Shown one piece after another: positions 52,061-64,000 of a stretch of DNA of 64,000 nt. Every line of letters starts with the position of its first letter. Position 1 is the first letter of the stretch. A program made the position numbers and the translations under genes. The notes below the pieces were generated by a model. It worked only from the letters and a program-made list of their open reading frames with translations. It was not told the DNA's origin and did not search any database. Origin of the DNA: Selaginella moellendorffii (Eukaryota > Streptophyta > Lycopodiopsida > Selaginellales > Selaginellaceae). Location: positions 594,913 to 658,912 of the forward strand of contig NW_003314346.1 of NCBI RefSeq assembly GCF_000143415.4. The letters run 5' to 3'.

Positions 52061-53301
52061 AAGTACTTTTATAATTATTATGAGAGGTTTATAAACTTCT
52101 TTAGGTAAAGATTATTATAAGTTCACCTCTTCATATAATTTAAGCCCTGATAGCAATAAAGAAAATAATAGTGATAACGAGAGAAGTAAAAAATATAATT
52201 ATAAGTAACTATATAGTATCTTTATTAATAATAATTTTTAGGTGACAAATATAACACTTCAAAAATGAAATATCTAATGATGATGAAGGAGAATATAATT
52301 TATTTATAATAAATCATATAAATTTATCATTTATTTATTTAAAAAATAGTAATTCAAAAGATATTTCTCATAATTAAGATGAAGATGGAAATGCATATAT
52401 CTAATTAAATAATTATAAGTATTGTATTTATTTAAGATTTTTAAGTGATAAACATACCACTTCAAATAATATAATCTCACATAATGATGAAAATAAATAA
52501 TTAAGTAATTAATTTATCTAAAAATGTTTATATAATAATACTATTTACCTATATTTTACTTGAAAGGATGATAATAATAAGGTTATAGGTACATAATAAA
52601 AGAATAATTATTTAAATATCGTTTAATAAACACTTTATTATAAATTATCCAATAATAAAACAAAATATAACAAAATGAATCTTTAATGTTTTAAAGAAAT
52701 AAAGAATGAAAATAATTTTGGTTAGTTTTTTACTAACTAGAATTATCTTTTGAATATAACTATTATTATTCTTCTTTATATTTATGTTTAAGTTACAAAT
52801 TAATTATTCAACTATTATCTTTTGATTGGTTTAAAACTTGGCATAAATCACAGTAACATTTAAAAGAAGGTTTTTAAATTATGGAGAAAAATATTTTCAT
52901 AGTAAACTTTTCTAATATCCTTCTTAGGGGTCTCCAAAATAATATCAATATTATTTATAGCTGTATTGTAACAATAAATTATAGTAGATTATGTGATTGT
53001 TAATTAAGGATAAAGATGCAAAAGATTTTATACTTAAATTATAAATATAACCTTCAAAACTGTATATATAAAAGAAGTGATGTATGGTACATCACATATA
53101 TACTGCAAATCCACTTATTTTATAAGATATAAAACATCTTTACGAAAGGATACTACATAAAAAAAACTGGTTTTTTAAGATAGTGAAGCTAAAAACTATA
53201 AATCCATAAAATATTATTAATTATTAAAATTAATATTATTCTTAAGAATATTCTAAAATAAAATATTGTTTTGAGATTATGGATTTTTCTAAATTAATGA
53301 A
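52061..53301. other. Very AT-rich, no gene seen
   Basis: Dominated by AT-rich words and short homopolymers. No frame has coding character. Confidence 0.6.
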
Positions 53302-56286
53302 TGTGAGGTAGTGGCATTTTGGTAGTCATCGTATTGATTTCAATTCGGACCACTTGCTCCTATATATAAGTTAGGGTTTTTGGGTTAATTAATATATATA
53401 TATTTTTTATATTCCCTTTCCATATTCCATGCACTCACATTGGTGGAGATAAAGGGCATCTTTAATTGTCCTTGAGGAGTGCTTGAATTTGGGATTTTGG
53501 TTTAAATGTAACTTTTGCATTGTTTAAATCTAACTTTTTCCATTTCCTTTCTTTTGTTCTTTCTTTTAGGATTTTGGTTTAGATTTAGCTTTTGTATTGT
53601 CTAGATCTCCCTTTCCTTTTAGCTTTTATATTGTCTAGATCTTCCTTTCCTTTTCATTCCTTTTCATAGCAAATTAGCAGTCTCTCCTTCTTTGACTCTA
53701 GAGCAATAATTGGTGTAATTGCTTGATGTTATATGATTGCAATTGAACAACTAAACTCAATTGATGGCAACATTCACAGCACGTAGCACAACTCCTCCTG
53801 CTCTTGGTGCCAATCCTCACGTTCAGCCAAAGTTCTTTCACAAGAATCCTAAGGATGATGTGTATCATTGGTTCGATCACTTTATGGTGATTACCACATA
53901 TTTTTCTTGGGATGATGCTCGATGTTTACGTGAGTTTCGCATATGTCTCTAAGGGATGGTGCTCAATAGTACAATGATTTGAATGCAGCCACTCATGGGG
54001 ATTAGAGTATTCTCCTGGACATCTTCAAACGTGCATTTAGACATGCTAATAATTGTGATAATGCCTTCCAACAATTGCATCATCTTCGTCAAGGGCCATA
54101 TGAACTGGTGATGCAATCTGGTGTTCATTTCTGGAGCCTCTTGCTTCATGCAAAGCCAAATATGTCGGAGCAGATTAAGCTAGGAATGTTGTGGCCAGCA
54201 CTTTGTCAAGATCTTATCAGACTTGTGCATGCACTTGCTCCAGCCACTTTTGACGATGCTCTTCGTTTGATACAAAGTTATGAGACATCGCCTCTTCCAC
54301 TTCTCGTTGCACGTCCTTCAGCTCCACTTCTTATGGGTGATGGTCCTGTTCCAATGGAGGTTAATGCTGCTACTACTCAAGCATAAGGACAAGGGCGAGG
54401 ATATGGTTGTGATGTTTGCTGCTGGGTGTGTAATGAAATTGGTCACACTTATTGGTGTTATTGATGTTTTCCAAATTGGTGGCCTCCATTTATTGGGTGG
54501 AGAATTTGGCGTTAACAATGTCCTGTTGGTGTTGTTGCAATGGAAGGTTTGGATATCGAGATGCATTCGAAAAATGAGGAGTCACGCGAGTAATTGAAAG
54601 ACTTTATGCAAATAAGTTAATGACCCCTCCATCTTTCTTTTGAGAATATCATCAAGGGGTTCACTCAGCACCAGTTCATCCAATGTTTACTTTCCAAGCT
54701 TGTTTTTATAACAAGAGGTCTTCTATTATTATCTTTGTGTTAGTTGATACAAGTTCGAGTTCATCTTCTATTGCTCAACCTTCTATCTTCTATTACCACA
54801 CGTTGCTATCTACACTTACATCGTGCGGCAGAGCTAGTTTTCATTCTTTATGGCAACGGCCGTACACATGTATATGCACAAAATGAGGCGGACTTGGTTA
54901 TGCATGTAAGCGATCTCAAACTTGGGTTGTAGTTATTGCGGGTGGTGCCGATTCAAGCTTTTGACCTCATCTTTGATATGAATTGGTTACAGCATAATCA
55001 TGCCAAGTGTGACTTTAAGGCTTCTCCCCTTGTCTTATACTTCCTTATATTTCATCCATTCCTCTCACTCATCCCTTTACTTCTACCTCTGCTTTGATTA
55101 CTTTTATCTCCCCATTATTTCCTCCTATATTTCTATTTTATTTTACTCTTATCCTTTTCGATCCCTCCGACAATCTTTGTATTGTAGCAGTTGATTGGCT
55201 TATGAAGGAGTATGCCGATCTCTTTGAATTTGATCTATCGTCTAGGGCCAAGATTGCCACACATCATTCGATTCCAACCAAGGATGCTCGTCCAATCAAG
55301 GTTCCTGTTTGTCATCAGTCACCCAAAAAAATCAAAATTTTACATGCAAACGTTAAAGAGATGTTGGAAAAGGGTGTTATTCGAAAGTCGCAAAATCCTT
55401 GAGCATGTGAACTTCATCTTATGACTAAGCCTGATCAGAGCATTCATTTCTGCATCGACTATCGTCCATTAAATGAAGTGACAATCCCAAATATGTACCC
55501 TCTTCCTCACACTGCTGATCTCTTGGATCATTTGGGGAGAAGTTATTAGTTCACCAAGCTAGATCTTGCTTTTGGGTACTGGCAAGTACCGATGGCTGAA
55601 GAAGATATTTCTAAGATTGTTTTTCATACACCATTTGGTTTGTCTGAGTTTTTGATGATGCCATTTGGTTTGAACAATGCTCTAGCAACTTTCTAGCGAA
55701 TGAGGGATGAAGTTCTTTGCGATATGCCAAAGGTGACTGTTAACTTCATGATGTCTTGATCCACTCGGAGGGGACATAGGAGGAACACATCCATGATGTT
55801 CATAAAGTGTTTGATCTGTTACGGGATGTTAGTTTAAAGCTGAAGCGGTTGAAGTGTGTGTTTGGGTCTAAGGACACAACTTATCTTGGGTATTGTATTT
55901 CCCATGAGGGTTTGCAAGTTGATCCTGACAAACTTGTGGCTATTCTAAAGTTCCCTATTCCGAAGTGTGTGAATGATGTGTAACGCTTATTGGGCAAGAT
56001 GCAGTAGCTCAGTCATTTTGTGGATCATTTTTCTGATCATACTACACTATTGCGAGTGTTGCTAAAGTCATCAATGTCATCTTTTATTTGAATTGTGGAC
56101 TATGAGCGGGCATTTATGGATCTCAAAGAGCTATTAATGACTCATTTGGTTTTGGTATATCTTGATTACACTTGACCTTTCATTTTACATATAGATGCTT
56201 CTAATATTAGTCTTAGAGGTATGTTGATGCAAAAGAGCCCGAGTGTGCTTGGTTAATGCTATCCCATTACATATATTAGCTGTACA
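53302..56286 (+). mobile_element. Old decayed relative of Ty3 element A (element C)
   Basis: It starts with TGTGAG and a shortened LTR (53302-53439; about 45 bp of internal LTR sequence is missing), then the PBS TGGTGGAGAT at 53441. Gag (53653-54600) has lost its start codon (ATG to ATA) and carries many stops, but keeps GANPHVQPKFFHKNPKDDVYH. Protease is recognisable (VLVDTSSSSSSIA, G of DTG lost). RT and RNase H (55410-56270) match element A pol with stops and shifts. Substitutions are largely C-to-T and G-to-A. It is cut at 56287 by element B. Confidence 0.92.
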
Positions 56287-56711
56287 TGGAAAAGGGAGAA
56301 AAAGACAAGCTCGAAGATTCAAGCTTAGGAAAGTAAACTTGAGAGGTTCAAGGTTAGGACTGTATTCCTAACCTTGATGTGAGCAATAGCAACTATAAAA
56401 GTAAGACTTAGAATGTTTTTAGACTTATCCCTAATACAAAATACATTGCAATACATTGTCATTTTGCCTATCTCTTTGGCTCTTCATAGCAATGGCAATG
56501 TCTTACTTACCCACCACCTTCAAGGGATCAAAGGCGTGGGTCTAGCACCTTCAAGCACTTGTTCACAGTCTCAACTTGGCTTGGCACAAGTAGGTAAGTG
56601 CATTCTTCTTGTCGTGTAGTTTTAGATTTAGGGACTAGATTAGATTTGAAACTCCTAGGAAGATCTCGTGTGGATGTTTTCCTCCCAGTTTATAGATTCC
56701 AGGAGTTTTCA
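56287..56711 (+). repeat. 5' LTR of element B (425 bp)
   Basis: TG at 56287 to CA at 56710-56711, just before the PBS. TATAAAA at 56394-56400 is a promoter candidate. The partner LTR is beyond the window, so the right border rests on the PBS. Confidence 0.75.
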
Positions 56712-56712
56712 C

Positions 56713-56730
56713 TGGCGACCACGGTGGGAT
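56713..56730 (+). other. Primer-binding site of element B
   Basis: TGGCGACCACGGTGGGAT one base after the LTR. The TGGCG start fits a tRNA with a G discriminator, possibly tRNA-Arg; the exact tRNA is not established. Confidence 0.6.
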
Positions 56731-57418
56731 AGAGCAGATCAAGACGATCATTTCCCCCAAAACTTCAAGGAAAACGGACCAAAGACGCACAAGAAAATGG
56801 CATAGGAAGAAAAAAGCCCCAAAAATCAAGAAAAACAAGACCGTAAAACAAAAACGGTGGAAGAGCATGAAGGAATGAAGAAAAAAAAAATGGAGCGTAA
56901 GACCAAAAGATGAAGAACATTTGAAGATTGAAGCCACCCAAGTCGTGGAAAACTTGGAGCGTATGCGTAACTGTTTTTGGCGAGAGGTTGAAGAAAGCGA
57001 ATATTCCAAGAATTTGCAATAAGGAAACGACCAAGGGAAAATTCTAGTGGCTGGAGATGGAGGAAGAATGAAAAAGCACGACTGCCCATTTGGAGACACA
57101 AGCTGTACAAGATACGAGGACTGCCTTTTGTGTGGTTTCAGAAATTGTGCAAAACCGTACAAGTAATGCTATCCAAAATGGCGATGTGACACTTGCAAGC
57201 AAACAAAAGCTAGACTCCGAAACAAGGATGAAAATGCCACAGCTGAGGAGAGAAGGAAACGAGAAGAAATAGCCCAAGAAAACGACACTAAAAAGAGAGA
57301 CGATAGTTTAGAACAAGCAGCGAAACAAAGCTTTAGTTGCTTACAAAAACTTCAAGAAACGATTCTGCGACTCTTCTATAAATTGTCTAGCAAATAGGAA
57401 GAATGCAAAAATGAGGAA

Positions 57419-58265
57419 ATGTTGAAAGAAAAATATGTTTACTTCGATTTCTTTGCAACTCGAAGAACCCTGACTTGGGTGTATCGCGGACACCTCTTTC
57501 AACAAACAATTGTCGAATTCCTAGGCATACACAAACATGAAACTTTTCAACTATTAACGTTTGCTTTCAACACTGATTGGACGAGAGTCATAGTAGCAAC
57601 AGAGTGTGGAACCTTTGAACCACAAGTTCGTTGGTTTGTGGACACTTTTAGATTTAGAGATTTCGAAGAGAACGCGGAATTACTTTACTGACTTCTTCAA
57701 AGTCCTCTTCGTGTAACTCTACCAACAAGCACTCTTATCGAACTATATACTATAGCATATTGGCACCATTTAGGATGGACGAGAATAGCTGGAGAATTAA
57801 GAAATCAAGGACAAGGCCATCAACAGAATCAAATTTGGAATTCAAGATTAAGAAACCGACGGGAACCTGAACTTGAGTCAAGTTCAAGGGAACGACTTGG
57901 AAACTCGAGGATAACAAGTCGAAGGAGGAGAAATTTAAGATAGAATCACAATAGGCCAAGATTAAATATAGTAACAAACTTCAACTTTGACACTGAGGTC
58001 CAACGTCGAAACCCCAGCCTAGAGCTACATATCACTTGCAACCAACAAGGAAGAGTGTGTCCAAGCAGTCTCAACATTTTAAGGAGTATTTTAGGAGATC
58101 CTGCGTCAAGGATTCAAACTTATAATGCAAGAGTATTAATTGAGACTATCCCTTGGGAAGTTCGTGAAGCGATCGACTCTGATCTTGAAAGAGAACATGC
58201 TATATGACAGAGGGAAGTAGAACACCATCGGCAAGAACAGCATCAGGGAAATGCACCATCACAAA
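57419..58265 (+). pseudogene. Extra open frame ahead of gag in element B
   Basis: The frame opens with YFDFFATRRTLTWVYRGHLF and stops at TGA 57689. It continues in the same frame through LPTSTLIELYTIAYWHHLGW and an Arg-rich region, with further stops. The product is unrecognised. Some plant Ty3 elements carry an additional ORF between PBS and gag, and this may be its counterpart. It is not a known enzyme. Confidence 0.45.
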
Positions 58266-59109
58266 ATCGACCATAGAGAAAATTGCGCTGGATAAATCCG
58301 CGCACACATAGGCTTAAAGCAACAAGAATCTATTGGAAACTATACTGTGATGTGTGGACGTCATTAGAGACTAGAAGCGTACAAGAATTAGGACATTAAA
58401 AATACAACCACTGCTATATTCAGCATTTTCAAATACTACCAACGACTGGGAAACACAAACGCTCATAGTGAGAGCTCACATTCCAGTACGACCAACATAT
58501 TGTAAGAGACCAAAACAATTGTTCAATAATTTAGAAAAGATTGGACTCCTAAAGAAAGAATTGCAAAGGTTTGCATACCTGCTCGATCCCGAAGTTGGCA
58601 AGTAGTGACCAAATTTACTAGCGAATAGCTATATCGATCAACTTATGACACAACTGACCTCCTTCCACAAACAAAATCGTACTTACATACACCACCAGAT
58701 TTTTCAAATACAAGACCTTTTCTAAGCTAGACACAGGAAAGTGACCTCGAGAAGAAACTCGGGAAGAATCAAGAAAGAAAAACTCGATTGAAGACTTAAG
58801 ACACAAGAGCTTGACTTCGTATTTATACAACAAAACTAAACTTGCAGAAGACTCAAGACGTAAGAGCTTGACTTTGCAATCTATGAAGAACAACATTTGA
58901 CTCAAGACAACTTAGGCAACACATAAATTCAAGAAACTTACCTCAACATTCAAGTTGAGAAGACTCAGCAAATTGAATGTACAAACACAAACCAGACCCA
59001 ATCAAGATCCGGGAAAGAAATCTTCGACAAAAGAATCGAGAAGTGAAAAAGGAAGGGATAGAAAAAGAGAAATTAGAACAACAATAGTAACAAATTTTAG
59101 AAACAATAT
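58266..59109. other. Leader sequence of element B without a clear frame
   Basis: Between the extra frame and gag only broken frames are seen. ACAAGAGCTTGACTT-type phrases repeat near 58800 and 58860, as TTAAGACACAAGAGCTTGAC and TCAAGACGTAAGAGCTTGAC. Confidence 0.45.
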
Positions 59110-60803
59110 TAGAGAAGTACGACAAGGAGGATAAAGAGATTCAAGTTGCCGAGTCGAGCAACCCAGTTAAAGATAACAAAGAACTGAATATCGAAGACGC
59201 CCTGGAGTTTGAGGCATTTGAAGAAGCAGAATACATAGCACCAAAGTTTTACTCAAATCTAGACTCACCAGAACAACAATTTTACCAACAAAGTCTACAA
59301 CTTCAAATGGCAATCATCAACCCAGCAATAGCCATAGGGAACATGATTTCCTATCCCATTTTTACTGGTGGAAAACTAAAGATGCGAACTAGCATCTTAA
59401 ACAATTTAATCAAATTGTAAAGATGAACAAACAGGAAGTGCATCAAGAAATACTTTTCCCATACACACTTAAAGGAAAAGCACTCGATTGGCATAATACA
59501 CTCGATGATGTTTTGACCCATGATGAAAAGGTCACACAATTCAAGGAGCAATTCCAGACCGGTGGAACTCCAAAAGAACACTATGAGATCATCAAAAACT
59601 TCAAGCAAAAATCACGTGAAGGAATTCAAGATTACACTCGACGATTTAAGTTTCATGCAAAGCACTGCAAGGATTTGATAACATATAAAGGAAAGAGCTT
59701 ATCCTATATCCAAGGACTCAAAGAAATCTATAGAAACATGGTAGCAATTGCTGTTGCAACAGAGAATCCAGATGATGAAAGTGTTGATACACTCTCCAAA
59801 GAAATCCTCACATTGGAAAAGTGATTCAAGCAATTCACAAAAGCTATACCTTCACAAACCGATGATGGTTCAGATGATGAAGAAGAGGAAGAAATACGCA
59901 TTAAGACAAAGATGAAAACACCTAAAGACCAAGACTTGAAGGATATAATCAGGAAAATCTCACAAACCGAACTCAAAGCAGGAGTGTGGTGTACAAAGTG
60001 TAAAAAATCAGGGACATACATATTCAGAATGCAAATTACAGCTTCCAAAGTGTCAAATTTGTGAAAGAGAAGGCCATACAGCCAAGAAATGCCGATACAG
60101 GAATACAATGGAAGTTTCAAGAATCGAGAATGTTCCTCAACAAGAGCCCAATCCTCAATATCAAGGAAACTGGAATCAAAACGTGCGACCACCACGAAAT
60201 CAACCTCCAAGATATAACAATTATTATCAACGTGATGATAATTTGTACAATCAAAGACAAAACTATTACCAACGAGACAATAGCAACTACAATAGAATAC
60301 CCCCTCAAGATCAAAGACCAAACAACTATACTGGAAATTATGGAAGAAACTACAATACATATCAGCAACGTGATGGACCTCAGGACAACTATCAACGTCC
60401 TCCCCCACGAAATTACAATTATGATCAAGAACCATATCGGAATTATAATCAAAGACCACCCCAGGCTCAAGGTTACAATTACAACCAGCAACCTGCACCT
60501 AATCGTCCTCGACAACCTTACCAAAATGCAAATCACGAAAATAACCAAGGAGTAAACAATCAGGCTCCGAGGCCAAGACCACCAACAGCACGGAATGTTG
60601 AGGTGGAAATTGACGAACCACAAACTTTTGAAGAACCAGCAATACGAACTATCACGAGACAACAATACAAGTATCAGCAACTAGATAATCTGGAAGATCA
60701 AGATTACAATTATGAAGTTGAAGTTATCCTAGAAACCGAATGGAAGAAAAGCAAGAAAATACTTCAAGCAATTCAGACTGAATTGCAAGAACACGAACCA
60801 TAG
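59110..60803 (+). pseudogene. Gag of element B with N/Q/Y/P-rich tail
   Basis: Blocks in order are EDALEFEAFEEAEYIAP, a gag core (FPYTLKGKALDWHNTLDD to GKSLSYIQGLKEI), and two CCHC knuckles near 59990-60095. A tail of about 190 residues (60170-60700) is dominated by Asn, Gln, Tyr, Pro and Arg (RPPQAQGYNYNQQPAPNRP). Defects are a frameshift near 59360-59385, TAG at 59390, TGA at 59822, a one-base insertion in the knuckle near 60011-60013, and TAG at 60801. The low-complexity tail resembles condensate-forming domains; that is inference. Confidence 0.8.
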
Positions 60804-63800
60804 GTCATTAAAGACCATGACAAACCATCCAACGATCAACAAACAACAAGATTCTCTGAAGAAGAGCACACCTCACTTGCAGAACAAATACTGCAATACG
60901 GAATCACATTAACCTTACAACAAATACTTCAAATAGCACCATATCTTAAGAGCCAAATACTTAAGATTTGTTGTCCACAAATTCCTGATGCTCGCACTCA
61001 AGAAAAGCAATTTCCATCTAAATCTAAGAAAGAGGATAACGTAAAAATCCAACCTGGAGATTACGATGATAATGTACCTTGTATTGACCTCAACATAGGC
61101 AAGAATCAAATCAATGGAGCAATACTCGATGGAGGCTTGGGTGTGAATATAATCAAGCATGGTATATGTAAAGCAATGGGACTTGGACCCATACAACTTG
61201 CTCCCTTCAATGTCCGCATGGTAGACCAACATGTTGTAAGACCAGCTGGCATAATAAGAGATATCACCATTGGACTCAAAGGACACAAGTTCAAGATCAA
61301 CTTCGTGGTATTAAAAATGCCAATTGAAGAATCCTCTTACGAACCCTTGCTTGGAAGACCATGGCTAAACAAAGCAGTTTATGCTCAATATTGGATGGAC
61401 CATGAAATTTGTATACAATTAGACAAAGGACAAATGAAAATAGCTACAACTACAACCAGGAAAATTCTAAAAAGATTTCAACCAATTCAAGCCCAAGAAT
61501 ACAATTGCCAAGAAGGCTTGGATGACCTTGAAGAAGCCAAACTCCTTGAAGCTTACCCAGAGTTACGAGCTTTTCAAGAAATCGATTTACACCATGTACT
61601 ACCAGTAGTGGCTCAAGACCAGCACCACAACTTAAACTCAATGGACCAACCACTCTACTCTACAAAGCTACACGCTCAAAGTCAACAAAGATTAAAGATA
61701 AAACAACAAAACGAGAAGCCAACTCTCAAGCCTGAACAATTACAATCTAAAGAATACAACATTCAGATTGATGATAAACCAGCCCTACAATCTGGAAATG
61801 ACAACTTTACACCCCGAATTAACCTCAATGAAGAAACTGAAGAACTCAATCTTGGACTTCAAGAAGATCCACACAACATACTCATCGCTGCAAATCTTGA
61901 CAAAAACTTCAAGATAAAAGCTCAACAATTACTCATAACCTACAAGGACGTTTTCGCATGGTCATACAAAGATCTCAAGGGAATACCCCCGGAACTATGT
62001 ACACATCACATAGAGTTACTACCAGGAACACGACCAATTAAGCAAACAGTTTATCGCATGAATCCAAACTTCGCTGATAAAGTCAAAATAGAACTCAACA
62101 AACTACAAAATGCTGGATTCATTTACCCCATCAAGAATGCACAATGGTTGTCACCATTGGTTATCGTCCCGAAAAAGAACGGCAAATTGCGCATTGGTGT
62201 CAATTACAAAAAGTTGAACGATGTGACGGAAAAAAACTCTTTTCCTATACCATTCTCAGACGAGATACTCGACGCAGTTGCAGGACATGAGATGTACTCG
62301 TTCTTGGACGGATTTTCAGGATATAATCAAGTTCACATAGCGCCAGAAGATCAATACAAGACTGCCTTCATAAGTCCATGGGGCACATATGCATACTTTA
62401 GAATGCCATTCAGATTAACAAATGCACCATTTACTTTTCAAAGGATAATTACCGACACATTTCAGGAATACTTGACTGATTTTATGCGCGTCTTCATGGA
62501 TGACTTCAGCGTTTTTGGAGCAAAAGAAAAACACCTTGAACACTTAGAAAAGTGTTTCATTAAATGTCGACAAAACCAAGTTGCACTTAATCCAGAAAAG
62601 TATATTTTCTTTGTCAAATCAGGAATACTCCTTGGCCATGTCGTTTGTAAAGATGGAATTCTCATTGACAAAGCAAAAATAGAGGTCATCATCAAAATGA
62701 CTCCACCCATGGATTTAACAAGTTTGAGAAGATTTCTCGGAAAAATGGGTTACCATAGATGTTTTATTCAAGACTATGCAACAATTGCTAAACCACTCAC
62801 CGAGTTACTTAAGAAATCTCAAGTTTACGCATGGACACAAGATTGCCAATTGGCCTTTGACACACTTAAGGATAAGCTTACAAAAGCCCCCATACTGGTT
62901 CAACCAGATTGGATACAAGAATTCATTGTACAAGTAGATGCATCTGATTATGCACTTGGAGCTATACTTTGCCAGAGAAAAACGGATAATAGAGACCATC
63001 CCATATACTACGCAAGCCGCAGACTCTCCCCACCAGAGATGAACTATACAACCACGGAAAAAGAGGCATTAGGAATGGTCTATACACTCACCAAATTTCG
63101 ACATTACCTCCTTTCAAACAAAGTCAAGATCATGGTTGATCACCAAGCACTCTTACACTTACTCAACAAGACAATACTCACTAGAAGAATTGCGCAATGG
63201 TTTCTTCTACTTCAAGAATTCAACTTTGAGATTATTCACAAGCCAGGCAAACAACATACGCAAGCTGATCATCTTAGTTGACTTATCACGGGAGAACAAG
63301 TCACGAAATCCAGTGATGACTTACCTGATTCACACCTTTTTAAGGTCACAACTCAAGGAATGCTCCAGGATATTTACAAATTCTTGACAACAACCAAGAT
63401 CCCAAATCACTACTTCACAAACGATCAAAGGAAACAATTCGTCTTGAGGACACGATGATATTCAGTCGTGGGAGGCAAACTATATAAGCTTGGACATGAC
63501 AACATCTTGAGAAGATGCATAGAATCACAAGAAGAGATTAAGGATCTACTCAATGAAGCTCATATAGGAAGATCGGGAGGTCATTTTGCCGAAGAAATTA
63601 CGGCTAGGAAAGTGTTACAAGTTGGATTATGGTGGCCGACACTCTGGAAAGATGCCACTCAGCGTTGTCAAGAATGTGATATATGTCAAAGAACAAAGTT
63701 TCCACCGAGGAAACAAACTCAGGAACTCAATCCAACAACAGCATTGGAACCCTTCCAGCGTTGGGGACTTGATTTTTTTGGACCTATAGCAAAAAGTAGC

Positions 63801-64000
63801 AAAGGAAATCAATACATTTTGGTCACTACCGACTATATGACAAAATGGGCAGAAGCTCTCCTACTAAAGAAAGCCATAACGAAAAATACAGCCAAGTTTC
63901 TCTATGAAACAATTATAACACAATATGGATTACCGTGAGAAATTGTTACAGATCGAGGAACACATTTTCTGAATGAGACAATCGACATTCTCGTTAAAGA
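60804..64000 (+). pseudogene. Pol of element B: protease, RT, RNase H, integrase
   Basis: The frame is continuous with gag except for stops at 60801 (TAG), 63279, 63456 and 63936 (all TGA). Protease-like segment: NGAILDGGLGVNII near 61114-61155 (DGG for the usual DSG/DTG) and LLGRPWL. RT has SFLDGFSGYNQV and the catalytic VFMDDFSVFG near 62491-62520. RNase H has VQVDASDYALGAI. Integrase has H(x)H...CQECDIC and GLDFFGPI, DYMTKWAEAL and VTDRGTHF before the sequence ends. At each of the three TGA codons the family residue fits Arg (CGA). Confidence 0.9.

Larger units (their letters stand above)
56287..64000 (+). mobile_element. Large Ty3/gypsy element B, incomplete at the window end
   Basis: It begins TGGAAAAGGG immediately after element C RNase H sequence (TGTACAT). 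The 425-bp LTR is followed by a PBS, a 2.7-kb leader with a separate open frame, gag and pol up to integrase; the 3' LTR is outside. The combination of long leader, N/Q-rich gag tail and VFMDDFS-type RT suggests the plant non-chromovirus (Tat/Athila-like) branch; this is a family-level guess. Several nonsense codons and at least two frameshifts show that this copy is inactive. Confidence 0.88.

Noticed and set aside
1-64000. tRNA, rRNA or other structural RNA genes
   Set aside because: I looked for tRNA-like TTCGA and box patterns and found no convincing cloverleaf. A covariance search would be decisive; none could be run.

Overview
The window is plant nuclear DNA. It most resembles a lycophyte of the Selaginella type. 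The evidence is very short introns (about 44-75 bp, GT...AG), intronless germin-like genes, F-box/kelch and PPR remnants, an assembly gap of Ns, and dense nested plant LTR retrotransposons. The species assignment is inference; no marker gene was compared by search.

Layout. 1-8.2 kb: a roughly 300-bp inverted repeat leads into a broken DUF7869-type transposase-like gene (489-3630). A small methyltransferase-like gene (4698-5673) and two paralogous orphan zinc-binding-like proteins on the minus strand (6137-6685, 6944-7498) follow. 8.3-12.1 kb: decayed Ty3 gag (minus) and pol (plus) pieces, then an F-box/kelch fragment and a PPR pseudogene. 12.2-13.9 kb: a well-supported nine-exon histidine acid phosphatase gene (399 aa). 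14-18 kb: kelch and copia debris, two unrecognised open frames, an N gap and a short inverted repeat.

18-31.8 kb: a duplicated defence/cell-wall cluster. It holds three near-identical germin-like genes (18275, 22991, 27881), a BAHD acyltransferase broken by a one-base shift next to its HxxxD motif (19298-20728) and an inverted 3' fragment of it (27075). It also holds a CPBP/CAAX-type intramembrane protease (21005-21802) and two GH19 chitinases (25724, 30605). A direct duplication of about 4.88 kb carries germin plus chitinase. Because the copies are nearly identical, true tandem duplication and a haplotype joined in assembly are both possible.

31.8-43.4 kb: a young Ty3 element (174-bp LTRs, one mismatch) inserted only into the second copy, so the first copy is its empty site. 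Inside it lies a 7.2-kb non-coding LTR element (LARD-like, about 1.57-kb LTRs, minus orientation). 44.6-49.5 kb: two housekeeping genes head to head from a shared 490-bp gap, the mitochondrial complex I 75-kDa subunit (minus, 748 aa) and a TTC38-type TPR protein (plus, about 419 aa). 49.5-53.3 kb: AT-rich DNA with a minisatellite, a duplicated TTC38 3' end and exon-like tandem repeats. 53.3-64 kb: an old decayed relative of the first Ty3 element, interrupted at 56287 by a large Ty3 element with a long leader, an N/Q/Y/P-rich gag tail and pol running off the window.

Most stop codons that break the mobile-element frames (TAG, TGA, TAA) are one C-to-T step from CAG, CGA or CAA, as expected of methylated, silenced DNA. 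The genes with intact models are the phosphatase, germins, chitinases, CPBP protease, complex I subunit and TTC38 protein.
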